Below are positions 38,514 through 48,357 of a stretch of DNA of 59,642 nucleotides, piece by piece (positions within the stretch are counted from its first letter, which is position 1; each line of letters begins with the position of its first letter). Origin of the DNA: Elusimicrobiota bacterium (lineage in GTDB: Bacteria > Elusimicrobiota > Elusimicrobia > UBA1565); contig JACPXC010000008.1 of assembly GCA_016196755.1 (NCBI GenBank), positions 1 through 59,642 of the forward strand, given 5' to 3'. The notes under the pieces are model-generated. The model was not told where the DNA came from and did no database searches. It saw only the letters and a list, made by a program, of their open reading frames with translations. The position numbers were made by a program, and so were the translations under genes.

Positions 38514-41500
38514 ATGAGCGTCTCCACCCGTTCGCCGGGCTTCAAGAGCCTGATCCTGACCCAGGCGCTGTCGGTCTTCGCCGACAACGCCTTCAAGACC
38601 TACGTGGCGCTCTGGGCGGTCGGCCGCTACGGCCCGAGCGAGGCCGGGCGCCTGATCGCGGCGGCCGGCGCGCTCTTCATCCTGCCCTTCATCGTCCTCT
38701 CGCCCCTAGGCGGGGCCTGGGCCGACCGCTATCCCAAACGCGGCCTCATCCTCAAGCTCAAGGCCGCCGAGCTGGCGCTGTTTCTGGCCGCGGTCCCGGC
38801 GCTGGCCGCCGGCAGCATCCCGGCCCTGCTCCTCATCCTCGGCCTCCTCGGCGCGCAGGGGGCGCTCTTCGCCCCGCTCAAGCTGGCCGCCCTGCCGGAT
38901 CTCGTGCCCGACGAGGACCTCTCCTACGCCAACGGCCTGATGCAGAGCACCTCCTTCATGGGCATCGTGCTGGGGACGCTGTCGGCCGGCCTCCTGGCCC
39001 AGGGCGCCCCGGAGCTGGGCGCGGCGGCTTTCTTCACGGCCGCCTCGGCCGTGGGCCTGGTCTCGGCGTTTTGGCTGCCGGAGCTGCCGGCGGCCGGCGG
39101 GACGCCGGCGGCGGGCGGCCTGCTGGCCCAGGCGCGCTCCGACTTCGCCTTCCTGCGCTCCGAGCGCGGAGTGTTCGAGGCCACCGTCGGCGCGGCCTAT
39201 TTCTGGTTCCTCGCCGCCGTCCTGCAGATGAACCTGCTGGTCTACGGGCGCGCCTCGCTCGGACTCGGCGAGGCGGCGCTCAGCGGCCTGCAGGCCGCCA
39301 TGGCCGTGGGGATCGGGTTGGGCAGCACGCTGGCCGGGATCCTCTCGCGCGAGCGCGTCGAGCTGGGACTGGTGCCGGTGGGCGCGGCGGGGCTGGTGGT
39401 CTCCGCCGCGGCGCTGGCCTTCACGTCGGGCTCGACGGGCGTCACGGCGGGGGGCCTGCTCGTCCTGGGCATGAGCGCGGGCCTGTTCGTCGTCCCGCTG
39501 CAGGCCTTCATCCAGCAGCATGCGGCACCCCAGCGGCGCGGCCGCCTGATCGCGGCGGGCAACACCCTGGCCTTCAGCGGCGTCCTCGCCTCTTCCGTGT
39601 TCCTCTGGGCGATGGAGGGGGTGTTCCGCCTCGACGCCGCGCAGGTGTTCCTCGTCGCCGCCTGCATGACCGCCGTGGTCTGTCTCTTCATCTCCTGGCG
39701 CCTGCCCGATTTCCTGCTCCGCCTGGCCCTCTACCCCGCGGCGAACCTCATCTACCGCATCGAGGTGCAGGGGGGGCGCAACGTCCCGCTGCACGGCGGG
39801 GCCCTGCTGGTGGCCAACCACGTCTCTTTCCTCGACGCGGTGTTCATCGCGGCGGCCTGCCGGCGCATGGTGCGCTTCGTCATGTTCCGCGGCTACTACG
39901 AGCACTGGGCGCTCCATCCTTTCGTGCGCGCGATGGGCTGTATCCCGGTCTCCGAGAACGACGGCCCGCGCGAGATCCTCGCCTCGCTGGGCCGCGCCCG
40001 CGCCGCCGTCGAGTCGGGCGAGGTGGTGTGCATCTTCGCCGAGGGCGAGATCACCCGCCACGGCCAGATGCTCCCCTTCAAGAAAGGCTTCGAGCGCATC
40101 GCCAAGGGCGTCACGGCCCCGGTCGTCCCGGTCCACCTGGACCGCGTCTGGGGGAGCGTGTTCAGCTTCGCCGGCGGGAAGTTCTTCTTCAAGCTCCCGC
40201 GCACCCTGCCGTATCCCGTCACGGTCAGCTTCGGAGCTCCGATCCCGGCCTCGACCCCGGCGGCCGGCGTGCGCCAGGCCGTCTCCGAGGTCGGCGCGGA
40301 GGCTTTCGGCCTGCGCCTGCGCGAGGCCCCGCCGCTGGGCCTGGCTTTCGTCCGCGCGGCCAAGCGCCGCCCGCTCCGGCCCGCCCTGGCCGACTCGACC
40401 GGCGCGGCGCTGAGCTTCGCGGGGGCATTGACGGGCGCCTTGGCTTTGGGCGAGGCGCTCCGGACCCGCCTGCCCGGCGACGCCCCGGTGGCCCTGCTCC
40501 TGCCGCCGGCGGTGGGGGGGGCGCTGGCCAACCTCGCCGTCGTCCTCGAGGGCCGCGTCACGGTCAACCTCAACTACACCTCGCCGCGGGCCACCGCTCT
40601 CGAGTGCGCGGCGCGGGCCAGGTGCGCGGGCATCGTCACCTCGAAGCGCTTCCTCGACAAGCTGGGCTGGAAAACTTCGCCGGAGATGGTCTTCATCGAG
40701 GACCTGCGCGACGCCGCGCCGCGGCTCTCGCCGGTCCTGCGCGCGGCGGCCGCCATCCTGGCGCCGTGCTGGCTCGGCGAGCGCCTGGCGCTCTCCCGAG
40801 CCCGGGTCCCGACCGACCGGCCGGCCACGATCATCTTCACGAGCGGCTCGACCGGGGTCCCCAAGGGCGTCGTGCTCACCCACTACAACATCCAGGCCAA
40901 CATCGAGGGGCTCGGCCAGGTCTTCTCCGCCGCGGCCCACGACTGCCTGCTGGGAGTGCTGCCGTTCTTCCACTCCTTCGGCCACACCGGGGCGCTCTGG
41001 TTCCCGATGACGGCGGGTTTCAAGGCGGTCTATCACTTCAACCCGCTCGACTCGAAAACCGTCGGTTCCCTCGCCGCCGAGCACCGCGCCACTTTCCTGC
41101 TCGGCACGCCGACCTTCCTGCTGGCCTACATGCGCCGCGTGGAGCCAGAGCAGTTCAAGACCCTGCGCTACGTCATCGTCGGCGCGGAGAAGCTGCGCGA
41201 GGAGGCCGCGCGCGCCTTCGCCGAGAAGTACGGCATCGTCCCGCTCGAGGGCTACGGCTCGACCGAGCTCTCCCCGGTGGCCTCGGTCAACATCCCCGAC
41301 GCCGCGCACGGGCCGGTCCGCCAGACCGGCACGAAGCTGGGCAGCATCGGCCATCCTCTGCCGGGCGTGCTCATGAAAGTCGTCGACCCCGATACCGGCG
41401 CCCCGCGCCCGTTCGGCCAACCCGGGCTCCTCCTCGTGAAGGGGCCCAACGTGATGCAGGGCTACCTCGACGACCCCGAGAAGACGGCGGCCGCCGTCCG

Positions 41501-41900
41501 CGACGGCTATTACGTGACCGGAGACATCGCCGCGGTGGACGCCGACGGGTTCTTCGTCATCACCGACCGCCTGAGCCGCTTCTCGAAGATCGCCGGCGAG
41601 ATGGTCCCGCACATCAAGGTCGAGGAGGCCCTCCACCAGGCGGCCGGCCTCCTTGAGCAGACCTTCGTCGTGACGGCGGTGCCCGACGAGAAGCGCGGCG
41701 AGCGGCTGGTCGTCCTGGCCAAGGGCTACGCGGACGTCGAGAGTCTCCTGGCCAAGGTCAAGACCTCGGGCCTGGCCAACCTCTGGCTGCCGGCGCGCGA
41801 GTGCTTCCACGCGGTGGAGGCCTTCCCTCTCCTGGGCTCGGGCAAGCTCGATATGAGCGCTCTCAAGGCCGAGGCCCGCCGCCTCGAGGGGGTGGCGTGA
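38514..41900 (+). CDS. aas: MFS transporter / acyltransferase / acyl-ACP synthetase fusion (LplT-Aas type)
   Basis: A 1128-residue three-part protein for uptake and re-acylation of lysophospholipids. Residues about 1-400 are a 12-helix MFS domain of the LplT type. About 405-600 is a PlsC-like acyltransferase with NHVSFLD (Hx4D, H about 438) and an EGEITRHGQM segment. About 625-1120 is an AMP-forming ligase with the P-loop IIFTSGSTGVPKG (about 772-784), GYGSTELSP and YVTGDIAAVD. The ATG at 38514 has GGAG 5 nt upstream. The downstream amidohydrolase gene overlaps its stop (GTGA). Confidence 0.92.
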   Translation: MSVSTRSPGFKSLILTQALSVFADNAFKTYVALWAVGRYGPSEAGRLIAAAGALFILPFIVLSPLGGAWADRYPKRGLILKLKAAELALFLAAVPALAAGSIPALLLILGLLGAQGALFAPLKLAALPDLVPDEDLSYANGLMQSTSFMGIVLGTLSAGLLAQGAPELGAAAFFTAASAVGLVSAFWLPELPAAGGTPAAGGLLAQARSDFAFLRSERGVFEATVGAAYFWFLAAVLQMNLLVYGRASLGLGEAALSGLQAAMAVGIGLGSTLAGILSRERVELGLVPVGAAGLVVSAAALAFTSGSTGVTAGGLLVLGMSAGLFVVPLQAFIQQHAAPQRRGRLIAAGNTLAFSGVLASSVFLWAMEGVFRLDAAQVFLVAACMTAVVCLFISWRLPDFLLRLALYPAANLIYRIEVQGGRNVPLHGGALLVANHVSFLDAVFIAAACRRMVRFVMFRGYYEHWALHPFVRAMGCIPVSENDGPREILASLGRARAAVESGEVVCIFAEGEITRHGQMLPFKKGFERIAKGVTAPVVPVHLDRVWGSVFSFAGGKFFFKLPRTLPYPVTVSFGAPIPASTPAAGVRQAVSEVGAEAFGLRLREAPPLGLAFVRAAKRRPLRPALADSTGAALSFAGALTGALALGEALRTRLPGDAPVALLLPPAVGGALANLAVVLEGRVTVNLNYTSPRATALECAARARCAGIVTSKRFLDKLGWKTSPEMVFIEDLRDAAPRLSPVLRAAAAILAPCWLGERLALSRARVPTDRPATIIFTSGSTGVPKGVVLTHYNIQANIEGLGQVFSAAAHDCLLGVLPFFHSFGHTGALWFPMTAGFKAVYHFNPLDSKTVGSLAAEHRATFLLGTPTFLLAYMRRVEPEQFKTLRYVIVGAEKLREEAARAFAEKYGIVPLEGYGSTELSPVASVNIPDAAHGPVRQTGTKLGSIGHPLPGVLMKVVDPDTGAPRPFGQPGLLLVKGPNVMQGYLDDPEKTAAAVRDGYYVTGDIAAVDADGFFVITDRLSRFSKIAGEMVPHIKVEEALHQAAGLLEQTFVVTAVPDEKRGERLVVLAKGYADVESLLAKVKTSGLANLWLPARECFHAVEAFPLLGSGKLDMSALKAEARRLEGVA

Positions 41901-42856
41901 GCGGACTCATCGACGTCCACTGCCACCTGGCCGCCCTGCCGACCGCGGCCAACGGCTGCAAGATCTCGGCCAAGATGCTCAAGAGCCCGGCGGCCCGGAT
42001 GGTGGCGTACATGGAGGGGCTGCCGCTCGACCGGCCGGAGGAGGCCAACGCGAAGTACCTGGCCCGCCTCTCCGCCGAACTGGGCGCCTCGACGCGGGTA
42101 TCGCAGGCCGTGGCGCTGGCGATGGACGGGGTCTATGACGACTCCGGACGCCTCGACGAGGCGCACACGGAGTTCCTGATCTCCAACGACTTCGTCTTCG
42201 ACGCCTGCCGCAAGTCGCCGAAGCTCCTGGCCGGGGCATCGGTCAATCCGCGGCGGCGCGACGCGCTCGACGAATTGAGCCGGTGCGCCGGGCTGGGGGC
42301 GGCGCTCGTGAAATCCCTGCCCAACGCCCAGGTCTACGACCCGGCCGACCCGGCCTACGCGCCGTACTGGAAGCGCATGGCGGAACTGGGCCTGCCGCTC
42401 TTGAGCCACATCGGCTTCGAGTTCACGCTGATCGGACACGACCAGAGCGTCGGCTACCCGGAACGCCTGATCGGCGCCCTCGAGGCAGGGGTCAAGGTCA
42501 TCGCCGCCCACGGCTGCAGCAACGGGGTGTTCTTCAAGGAGCCGCACCTAAAGACGATGGAAGACATGATGCGGCGCTTCCCGAACTTCTACGTCGACCT
42601 CTCGGCCTTGAGCCTCCCCAACCGCGTGGGGGCGCTGCTGCGCCTCTCGCGACGCCCGGACTTGAGCGCGCGCTTCCTGTTCGGCACCGACTACCCGCTG
42701 CCGTGCTTCTCGTACCCGGCGCTGGCGGGGGGGTTGGGCGCCTTCTGGGGCGCCTTCGGGAAGGGCAACCGTTTCGACCGGCACGCGGCCGTCCTCGACG
42801 CGCTGGGCGTGGCCGCGGGCGCCGACCCGCGCGCCGTCCTCAGGCTGCCGGCTTGA
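41897..42856 (+). CDS. Amidohydrolase-family metal-dependent hydrolase (TIM barrel)
   Basis: 319 residues starting at a GTG that overlaps the aas stop. An N-terminal DVHCHLAAL (HxH metal ligands), LLSHIGFEF (third His), VIAAHGCSN (fourth His) and FLFGTDYPLPCF (catalytic Asp) identify the amidohydrolase_2-type fold. The substrate is unknown. Its position suggests a link with lipid or envelope metabolism. Formal upstream starts lie inside aas and are rejected. Confidence 0.87.
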   Translation: MSGLIDVHCHLAALPTAANGCKISAKMLKSPAARMVAYMEGLPLDRPEEANAKYLARLSAELGASTRVSQAVALAMDGVYDDSGRLDEAHTEFLISNDFVFDACRKSPKLLAGASVNPRRRDALDELSRCAGLGAALVKSLPNAQVYDPADPAYAPYWKRMAELGLPLLSHIGFEFTLIGHDQSVGYPERLIGALEAGVKVIAAHGCSNGVFFKEPHLKTMEDMMRRFPNFYVDLSALSLPNRVGALLRLSRRPDLSARFLFGTDYPLPCFSYPALAGGLGAFWGAFGKGNRFDRHAAVLDALGVAAGADPRAVLRLPA

Positions 42857-44403
42857 CTCGCGCAGAGGGGCGCGACGCCGTCCTGGTCGCGCTGCTTAGC
42901 CTGGCGGCGTCGCATGCGGCCCACTTCCTCCTCTTCTCGGGCGGCGCCACCTACGAGTTCTGCCAGTACGGCGAGATCGCCCGCAACTTGCTCGAGGGCA
43001 AGGGCCTGACCACGCAGGTGTTTTGGCCCGGGGAACTGGCGGTGCTGGCCGCGGCCGGCAAGGGCTCTCCGGAGTACGCTTTGCCGATGAGCCGCTACCC
43101 GCTCTCGGCGCTCTGGACCGCGCTGTGGCTCCCGCTGGGCGGCGGCGGCGATTACGGCCGGGCGCTGTCGGGCATGGTCGGCGCCGCGCTCTGGGCCGCG
43201 GCCGTCCGCGTCTTCCTCGGCCGGCTCTGGGGCGCGCGCGCCGGCCTGTGGGCGGCGGCGTTCTGGGCGCTGAACCCGGTCGTCACGGCGGGCTATGCGC
43301 TCGAAGGCTACGTGGAGCCGCTCTATGGCGCCGCAGTCCTGTGGATCCTTTGGCGCCTAGTCACCGGCGGACGGCCGATGGAGGCTTTCCTGCTCGGCGC
43401 CGCGGCTCAAGGCCTGCACGGCTCGTTTATCGTCGTCGCTCCCGCCTTCGCGGCGGCCGCCGCAGCGATGGACCGCGCGCGTTGGCGCTCCGCGGCGGCC
43501 CTGCTCGGAGGGGCTTTCGTCATGGGCGCGGCCTGGAGCGCCGTCCTGTCGCTCGGCGCAAGCGCGGCGCCTCCGCTCCTGCTCTGGAACCTCATGGACG
43601 GCGCGCTGACCGGGCGCTTGCCGGCCATGAGCTACGCGGTCCCCTCGTGGTCGGCCTTCGCTTCCCTCCCGGCTGCGGCAGCTCTCCTATTCAAGGCCTG
43701 GCGCCAGCTCAACGGGACGCTCGCCGACCTGCCGGCGCTCTGGGGCATCGAGCTGCTGGTCCCCGCGGCGGTGCTCGGCTTCGTCCAAGCCCAAGGCGCG
43801 GCGCGGCGCGCCGCGTTCGTCGCCGGGGCGGCGCTCGCCTGGGCGTTGACGGTATTCTCCTTTCTGACGCATGAGCGCCTGGTATTCCTCGGTTACCGCT
43901 ACTTCGTCTGGTCCTCGCCGCTCGTCGCCGCGGCCGCCGCCGCGGCCCTGCTCGAGCGCTGGGATCGCGGCCGCGGTTGGCGCCTGGCCGGGGCGGCCTG
44001 CCTGGCGCTCCAGCTCCAGCAGTCGGTCTGGCTCTACGCGTCCCGGCGGCTGGAGGGGGACGCCTCGCGCGCGGCTCCGGTAGAGAGCCTCCCCGAACTC
44101 GACGCCGTCCGCCGGCTCGTACCGGCCGGCGCCACCGTGCTGACCAACATGCCGGCGCAGGTCGCCTGGTACGCCCGGCGCCGGGCGGTGGCGCTCCCGC
44201 ATGAGGCGGCCGGCGCGTTCCCGCTCCGGGAGCTGCATCGCGCCTCGTTTCTCCTCCTCAGCATGGACGGCGCGGGGGAGCCGAGGAACCACGCCGCCTG
44301 GCTGAGCCTGCTGCGCCCGGAGCGCGAGGCGCTGCTGCTCCGGCTCGGCTACGCGCCGCTCTGGCGCTCCGGGACCGCGCTGTTGGCCGGCCCCCGCCTT
44401 TAG
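42853..44403 (+). CDS. GT-C-like polytopic membrane protein
   Basis: 516 residues from a TTG that overlaps the amidohydrolase stop (TTGA). About 9-10 hydrophobic helices follow an N-terminal YEFCQYGEIARNLLEGKGL. That resembles the first extracellular loop of lipid-linked-sugar glycosyltransferases of the GT-C/PMT class, in which an acidic loop is catalytic. The C-terminal ~100 residues (LPELDAVRRLVPAGATVLTN) form a soluble domain seen in such proteins. The sugar donor and acceptor are unknown. Confidence 0.78.
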   Translation: MTRAEGRDAVLVALLSLAASHAAHFLLFSGGATYEFCQYGEIARNLLEGKGLTTQVFWPGELAVLAAAGKGSPEYALPMSRYPLSALWTALWLPLGGGGDYGRALSGMVGAALWAAAVRVFLGRLWGARAGLWAAAFWALNPVVTAGYALEGYVEPLYGAAVLWILWRLVTGGRPMEAFLLGAAAQGLHGSFIVVAPAFAAAAAAMDRARWRSAAALLGGAFVMGAAWSAVLSLGASAAPPLLLWNLMDGALTGRLPAMSYAVPSWSAFASLPAAAALLFKAWRQLNGTLADLPALWGIELLVPAAVLGFVQAQGAARRAAFVAGAALAWALTVFSFLTHERLVFLGYRYFVWSSPLVAAAAAAALLERWDRGRGWRLAGAACLALQLQQSVWLYASRRLEGDASRAAPVESLPELDAVRRLVPAGATVLTNMPAQVAWYARRRAVALPHEAAGAFPLRELHRASFLLLSMDGAGEPRNHAAWLSLLRPEREALLLRLGYAPLWRSGTALLAGPRL

Positions 44404-44409
44404 TAGAAT
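44404..44409 (+). promoter_or_regulatory. -10 box (TAGAAT) of the aceE-aceF-lpd operon
   Basis: TAGAAT directly follows the stop codon of the GT-C-like gene and lies 8 nt before the aceE ATG. There is no Shine-Dalgarno sequence in this gap, which supports a near-leaderless aceE transcript. Confidence 0.5.
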
Positions 44410-44417
44410 CTCCCGCT

Positions 44418-47081
44418 ATGGCCAACGAGACTCTAGACGCGCTAGACGACGTCGAGACCCGCGAGTGGCTCGAGTCGATCAAGGACATCTTGGAGCGCAA
44501 GGGGCATGACACCGTCATCGACCTCTTGAAGCGCCTGGAGACCTACGTCCACGGCCAAGGCGTGCGCATCCCGTTCTCGGCACGCACCCCCTACATCAAC
44601 ACCGTGCCTGTCGATTCGGAGCCCACCTACCCGGGCGAGCTGGCCATCGAGGACCGCATCAAGAGCCTGATCCGCTGGAACGCGATGGCGATGGTGGTGC
44701 GCGCCAACCGCAACGCCGACGGCATCGGCGGCCATATCTCCACCTACGCCTCGGCGGCCACGCTCTACGAGGTGGGCTTCAACCACTTCTTCCGCGCCCG
44801 CGGGGCCGGCAACGAGGGCGACCTGATCTACATCCAGGGCCACTGCTCGCCCGGAATCTATGCGCGCGCCTTCCTGGAGGGCCGCCTGAGCCAGGAGCAA
44901 CTCGAGAACTTCCGGCGCGAGCTCAAGCCGGGCGGCGGGCTGTCCTCGTACCCGCACCCCTGGCTGATGCCCGACTTCTGGCAGTTCCCGACCGTCTCGA
45001 TGGGACTCAGCCCCTTGATGGCCATCTATCAGGCGCGCTTCAACCGCTACCTCGAGGACCGCGGCGTCAAGGAGCCCGGGAACTCCAAGGTCTGGGCCTT
45101 CCTGGGCGACGGCGAGACCGACGAACCCGAGTCCTTGGGCTCCCTCTCGCTGGCCGGGCGCGAGCGCCTCGACAACCTCATCTTCGTCGTCAACTGCAAC
45201 CTCCAGCGGCTCGACGGTCCGGTGCGCGGCAACGGCCAGATCATCCAGGAGCTCGAGGCCCTGTTCCGCGGCGCGGGCTGGAACGTCATCAAGGTCATCT
45301 GGGGCTCGGACTGGGACGCCCTGCTCAAGGCCGACACCGACGCCGCGCTCATCCGGCGCATGAACGAGATCATCGACGGCGAACTGCAGAAGTACATCGT
45401 CGAGTCGGGCGCCTACATCCGCGAGCACTTCTTCGGCAAGGACCCCCGCCTTCTCAAGCTCGTCGAGCACCTTTCCGACGAGGAGATCCGCAAGCTGACC
45501 CGCGGGGGCCACGACGTCCAGAAGGTCTACTCGGCTTACAAGGCCGCCGTCGAGCACAAGGGCCAGCCCACCGTCATCCTGATCAACACCATCAAGGGCT
45601 ACGGCCTCGGCGAGGCCGGCGAGGGCCGCAACATCACCCACCAGCAGAAGAAGCTCAACGAGGAGGAATTGAGGGAGTTCCGCGCCCGGTTCGGCATCCC
45701 GATCTCCGACGAGCAGGTGGCCAGCGCTCCGTTCTACCGCCCCAAGGACGACAGCCCCGAGGTGCGCTATCTGGCCGAGCGGCGCAAGGCGCTGGGCGGC
45801 CCGCTGCCCGCCCGCCGTCCCTCGGCGCCGCCGCTGAAGACCCCGCCCGTCGAGCTCTTCTCGGAGTTCGACAAGGGCACCGAGGGCCGCCAGGTCTCGA
45901 CTACGATGGTGTTCGTGCGCCTCTTGACCAAGCTGCTCAAAGACCCGGAGGTCGGCAAGCTGATCGTCCCGGTCGTCCCCGATGAAGCGCGCACCTTCGG
46001 CATGGAGGCGCTGTTCCGCCAGTGCGGGATCTACTCGCACGTGGGCCAGCTCTACGAGCCGGTCGACTCGGACCAGCTGATCTTCTACAAAGAGGCGCAG
46101 GACGGGCAGATCCTCGAGGAAGGCATAACCGAGGCCGGCTCGATGAGCTCGTTTATCGCCGCCGGCACCGCCTACGCCACGCACGGGATCAACACCATCC
46201 CGTTCTTCATCTACTACTCGATGTTCGGCCTGCAGCGCGTCGGCGACCTGGTCTGGGCCGCCGGCGACATGCGCTGCAAGGGCTTCCTGCTCGGCGGCAC
46301 GGCCGGGCGCACCACCCTGGCCGGGGAAGGCCTCCAGCACCAGGACGGACACAGCCACATCCTCGCCCTGCCGGTGCCGAACCTGCTCGCCTACGACCCA
46401 GCCTTCGCCTTCGAGATCGCGCTCATCGTGCGCGACGGCATCCGCCGGATGTACGAGGAGCAGGAGGACGTCTTCTACTACATCACGCTCGGCAACGAGA
46501 ATTACGCCCAGCCGGCGATGCCGGAAGGCTGCGCGGAGGGCGTGCTCAAGGGGCTCTACGCCTTCAAGAAGGCCCCGGAGGCGAAGCCGCTCAAGGTCCA
46601 GCTCATCGCCTCGGGCGCCATCGTCAACGAGGCCCTGCGCGCGCAGGAGCTCTTGGCCATGCGCGGGGTGGCCGCCGACGTCTGGAGCGCCACGAGCTGG
46701 AAGAACCTCTACCGCGAATGCGAGGAGATCGAGCGCTGGAACCGCCAGCATCCCGGCAAGCCCGCCAAGAAGGCTTGGCTGCAGACCCAGCTCGGCGCGG
46801 CCCAAGGCCCGTTCATCGTGGCCACCGACTACATCAAGGCCCTGCCGGGCATCGTGGCGGAATATTTCCCGCGCCCGCCCGTCCTGCTCGGCTGTGACGG
46901 CTTCGGGCGCAGCGAGACCCGCGAGTCGCTGCGCGACTTCTTCGAGGTCGACGCCAAGAACATCGCCTACGCCGCGCTCTGGGGGCTCCACAAGGACGGC
47001 AAGCTCGACGCCGCGGCTCTGACCGCGGCCCAGAGGGAGCTGGGCCTCGACCCCGAGCGGGCCGACCCGGCGGGACGGTAG
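44418..47081 (+). CDS. aceE: Pyruvate dehydrogenase E1, homodimeric type
   Basis: TPP-dependent decarboxylation of pyruvate and acetyl transfer to the E2 lipoyl group. At 887 residues it equals the E. coli enzyme in length. Landmarks: ANRNADGIGGHISTYASAAT, the TPP motif FLGDGETDEPESLG…NCNLQ (about 228-270), GEGRNITHQQ with the active-site His, and PFFIYYSMFGLQRVGDL. Operon with aceF (1-bp gap) and lpd. Confidence 0.97.
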   Translation: MANETLDALDDVETREWLESIKDILERKGHDTVIDLLKRLETYVHGQGVRIPFSARTPYINTVPVDSEPTYPGELAIEDRIKSLIRWNAMAMVVRANRNADGIGGHISTYASAATLYEVGFNHFFRARGAGNEGDLIYIQGHCSPGIYARAFLEGRLSQEQLENFRRELKPGGGLSSYPHPWLMPDFWQFPTVSMGLSPLMAIYQARFNRYLEDRGVKEPGNSKVWAFLGDGETDEPESLGSLSLAGRERLDNLIFVVNCNLQRLDGPVRGNGQIIQELEALFRGAGWNVIKVIWGSDWDALLKADTDAALIRRMNEIIDGELQKYIVESGAYIREHFFGKDPRLLKLVEHLSDEEIRKLTRGGHDVQKVYSAYKAAVEHKGQPTVILINTIKGYGLGEAGEGRNITHQQKKLNEEELREFRARFGIPISDEQVASAPFYRPKDDSPEVRYLAERRKALGGPLPARRPSAPPLKTPPVELFSEFDKGTEGRQVSTTMVFVRLLTKLLKDPEVGKLIVPVVPDEARTFGMEALFRQCGIYSHVGQLYEPVDSDQLIFYKEAQDGQILEEGITEAGSMSSFIAAGTAYATHGINTIPFFIYYSMFGLQRVGDLVWAAGDMRCKGFLLGGTAGRTTLAGEGLQHQDGHSHILALPVPNLLAYDPAFAFEIALIVRDGIRRMYEEQEDVFYYITLGNENYAQPAMPEGCAEGVLKGLYAFKKAPEAKPLKVQLIASGAIVNEALRAQELLAMRGVAADVWSATSWKNLYRECEEIERWNRQHPGKPAKKAWLQTQLGAAQGPFIVATDYIKALPGIVAEYFPRPPVLLGCDGFGRSETRESLRDFFEVDAKNIAYAALWGLHKDGKLDAAALTAAQRELGLDPERADPAGR

Positions 47082-47082
47082 A

Positions 47083-48357
47083 ATGAGCCTCGACTTCAAG
47101 CTGCCCGAGCTGGGCGAGAACATCAAGCAGGGCGACGTGGTGAAGGTGTTCGTCAAGGCCGGCGACGCCGTCAAGAAGGACCAGCCGCTCATCGAGGTCG
47201 AGACCGACAAGGCCTCGGTGGAGGTGCCGTCGACCGCCGCGGGCACGGTCGCCTCGGTGATGGTCAAGGTCGGCGACAAGGTGAAGCCCGGCCAGGTCCT
47301 CATGAAGCTCGAGGCCGGCGCGGCGGCCGCGACTCCCAACGGCGCCGCGAAGCCGGCCGCCGCGGCGCCCGCTCCGGCCCCCAAGGCCGCGGCGCCCGCT
47401 GCCGCTCCCGCTCCCGCTCCTGCCCCCGCGCCGGCGCCCCCGGCGCCGGTGGCCAGCGGCGCCCCGTCGGGCCCCGCCGCACCCAGCGTCCGCAAGTTCG
47501 CCCGCGAGATCGGCGTCGACATCGCCCAGGTGCCCGGCTCGGGCTCCGAGGGCCGCATCTCGGTCGAGGACGTGAAGGCCTACGCCCGCGCCCGCGCGGC
47601 GGCTCCCGCGGGAGCCGGTCCCGCGCCGGCGCCCCTTCCCGACCTCGCGCGCTGGGGGACGGTCGAGTCGAAGCCCATGTCGGCGGTGCGCCGCGCCACG
47701 GCCCGCCACATGTCCAACGCCTGGACGCGCATCCCGCACGTCACCCAGCACGACAAGGCCGACGTCACCGCCTTCGAGCAGTTCCGCAAGGGGCCGGCCA
47801 AGAAGGCCGGGCTCGACATCACCGTCACCGCGATGGTGGTCAAGGTCTGCGCGGCCGCCCTGCGGCGGTTCCCGCAGTTCAACGTCTCCCTCGACGAGGC
47901 GCGCGACGCCATAATCCACAAGTCCTACTGCCACATCGGCGTGGCCGTCGACACCGAGCGCGGCCTGCTCGTCCCGGTCCTGCGCGACGCCGACAAGAAG
48001 GGCCTCAAGGCGGTGGCCGCGGAGATCACGGCCCTGGCCGGCAAGGCGCGCGAGAAGAGGCTGAGCGCCGACGACATGCAGGGGGGCTGCTTCACGATCA
48101 CCAACCTCGGCGGCATCGGCGGCTCCGGCTTCACGCCGATCGTCAACTGGCCCGAGGTCGCCATCCTCGGGCTGTCGCGCTCCTCCTGGGAGCCGGTCTG
48201 GCAGGAGGGGGAGTTCACCCCGCGGCTCATCATGCCGCTCTCTTTGTCCTACGACCACCGGGTCATCGACGGGGCCGACGCCGCGCGCTTCCTGCGCTGG
48301 GTCGCCGAGGCGCTGGCCCAGCCGCTGGTGCTGGCGCTGGAGGAAGGCAATGGATAA
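47083..48357 (+). CDS. aceF: Pyruvate dehydrogenase E2, dihydrolipoyl acetyltransferase
   Basis: Core of the PDH complex, 424 residues. A single lipoyl domain (about 1-78; lipoylated Lys in EVETDKASVEVP) is followed by a long Ala/Pro linker (about 82-125). Next come the peripheral-subunit-binding domain (VRKFAREIGVDIAQVPGSG, about 130-165) and the catalytic domain (190-424) with LSLSYDHRVIDGADAARFL near the C terminus. One lipoyl domain instead of the three of E. coli. The stop overlaps lpd by 8 bp. Confidence 0.96.
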   Translation: MSLDFKLPELGENIKQGDVVKVFVKAGDAVKKDQPLIEVETDKASVEVPSTAAGTVASVMVKVGDKVKPGQVLMKLEAGAAAATPNGAAKPAAAAPAPAPKAAAPAAAPAPAPAPAPAPPAPVASGAPSGPAAPSVRKFAREIGVDIAQVPGSGSEGRISVEDVKAYARARAAAPAGAGPAPAPLPDLARWGTVESKPMSAVRRATARHMSNAWTRIPHVTQHDKADVTAFEQFRKGPAKKAGLDITVTAMVVKVCAAALRRFPQFNVSLDEARDAIIHKSYCHIGVAVDTERGLLVPVLRDADKKGLKAVAAEITALAGKAREKRLSADDMQGGCFTITNLGGIGGSGFTPIVNWPEVAILGLSRSSWEPVWQEGEFTPRLIMPLSLSYDHRVIDGADAARFLRWVAEALAQPLVLALEEGNG

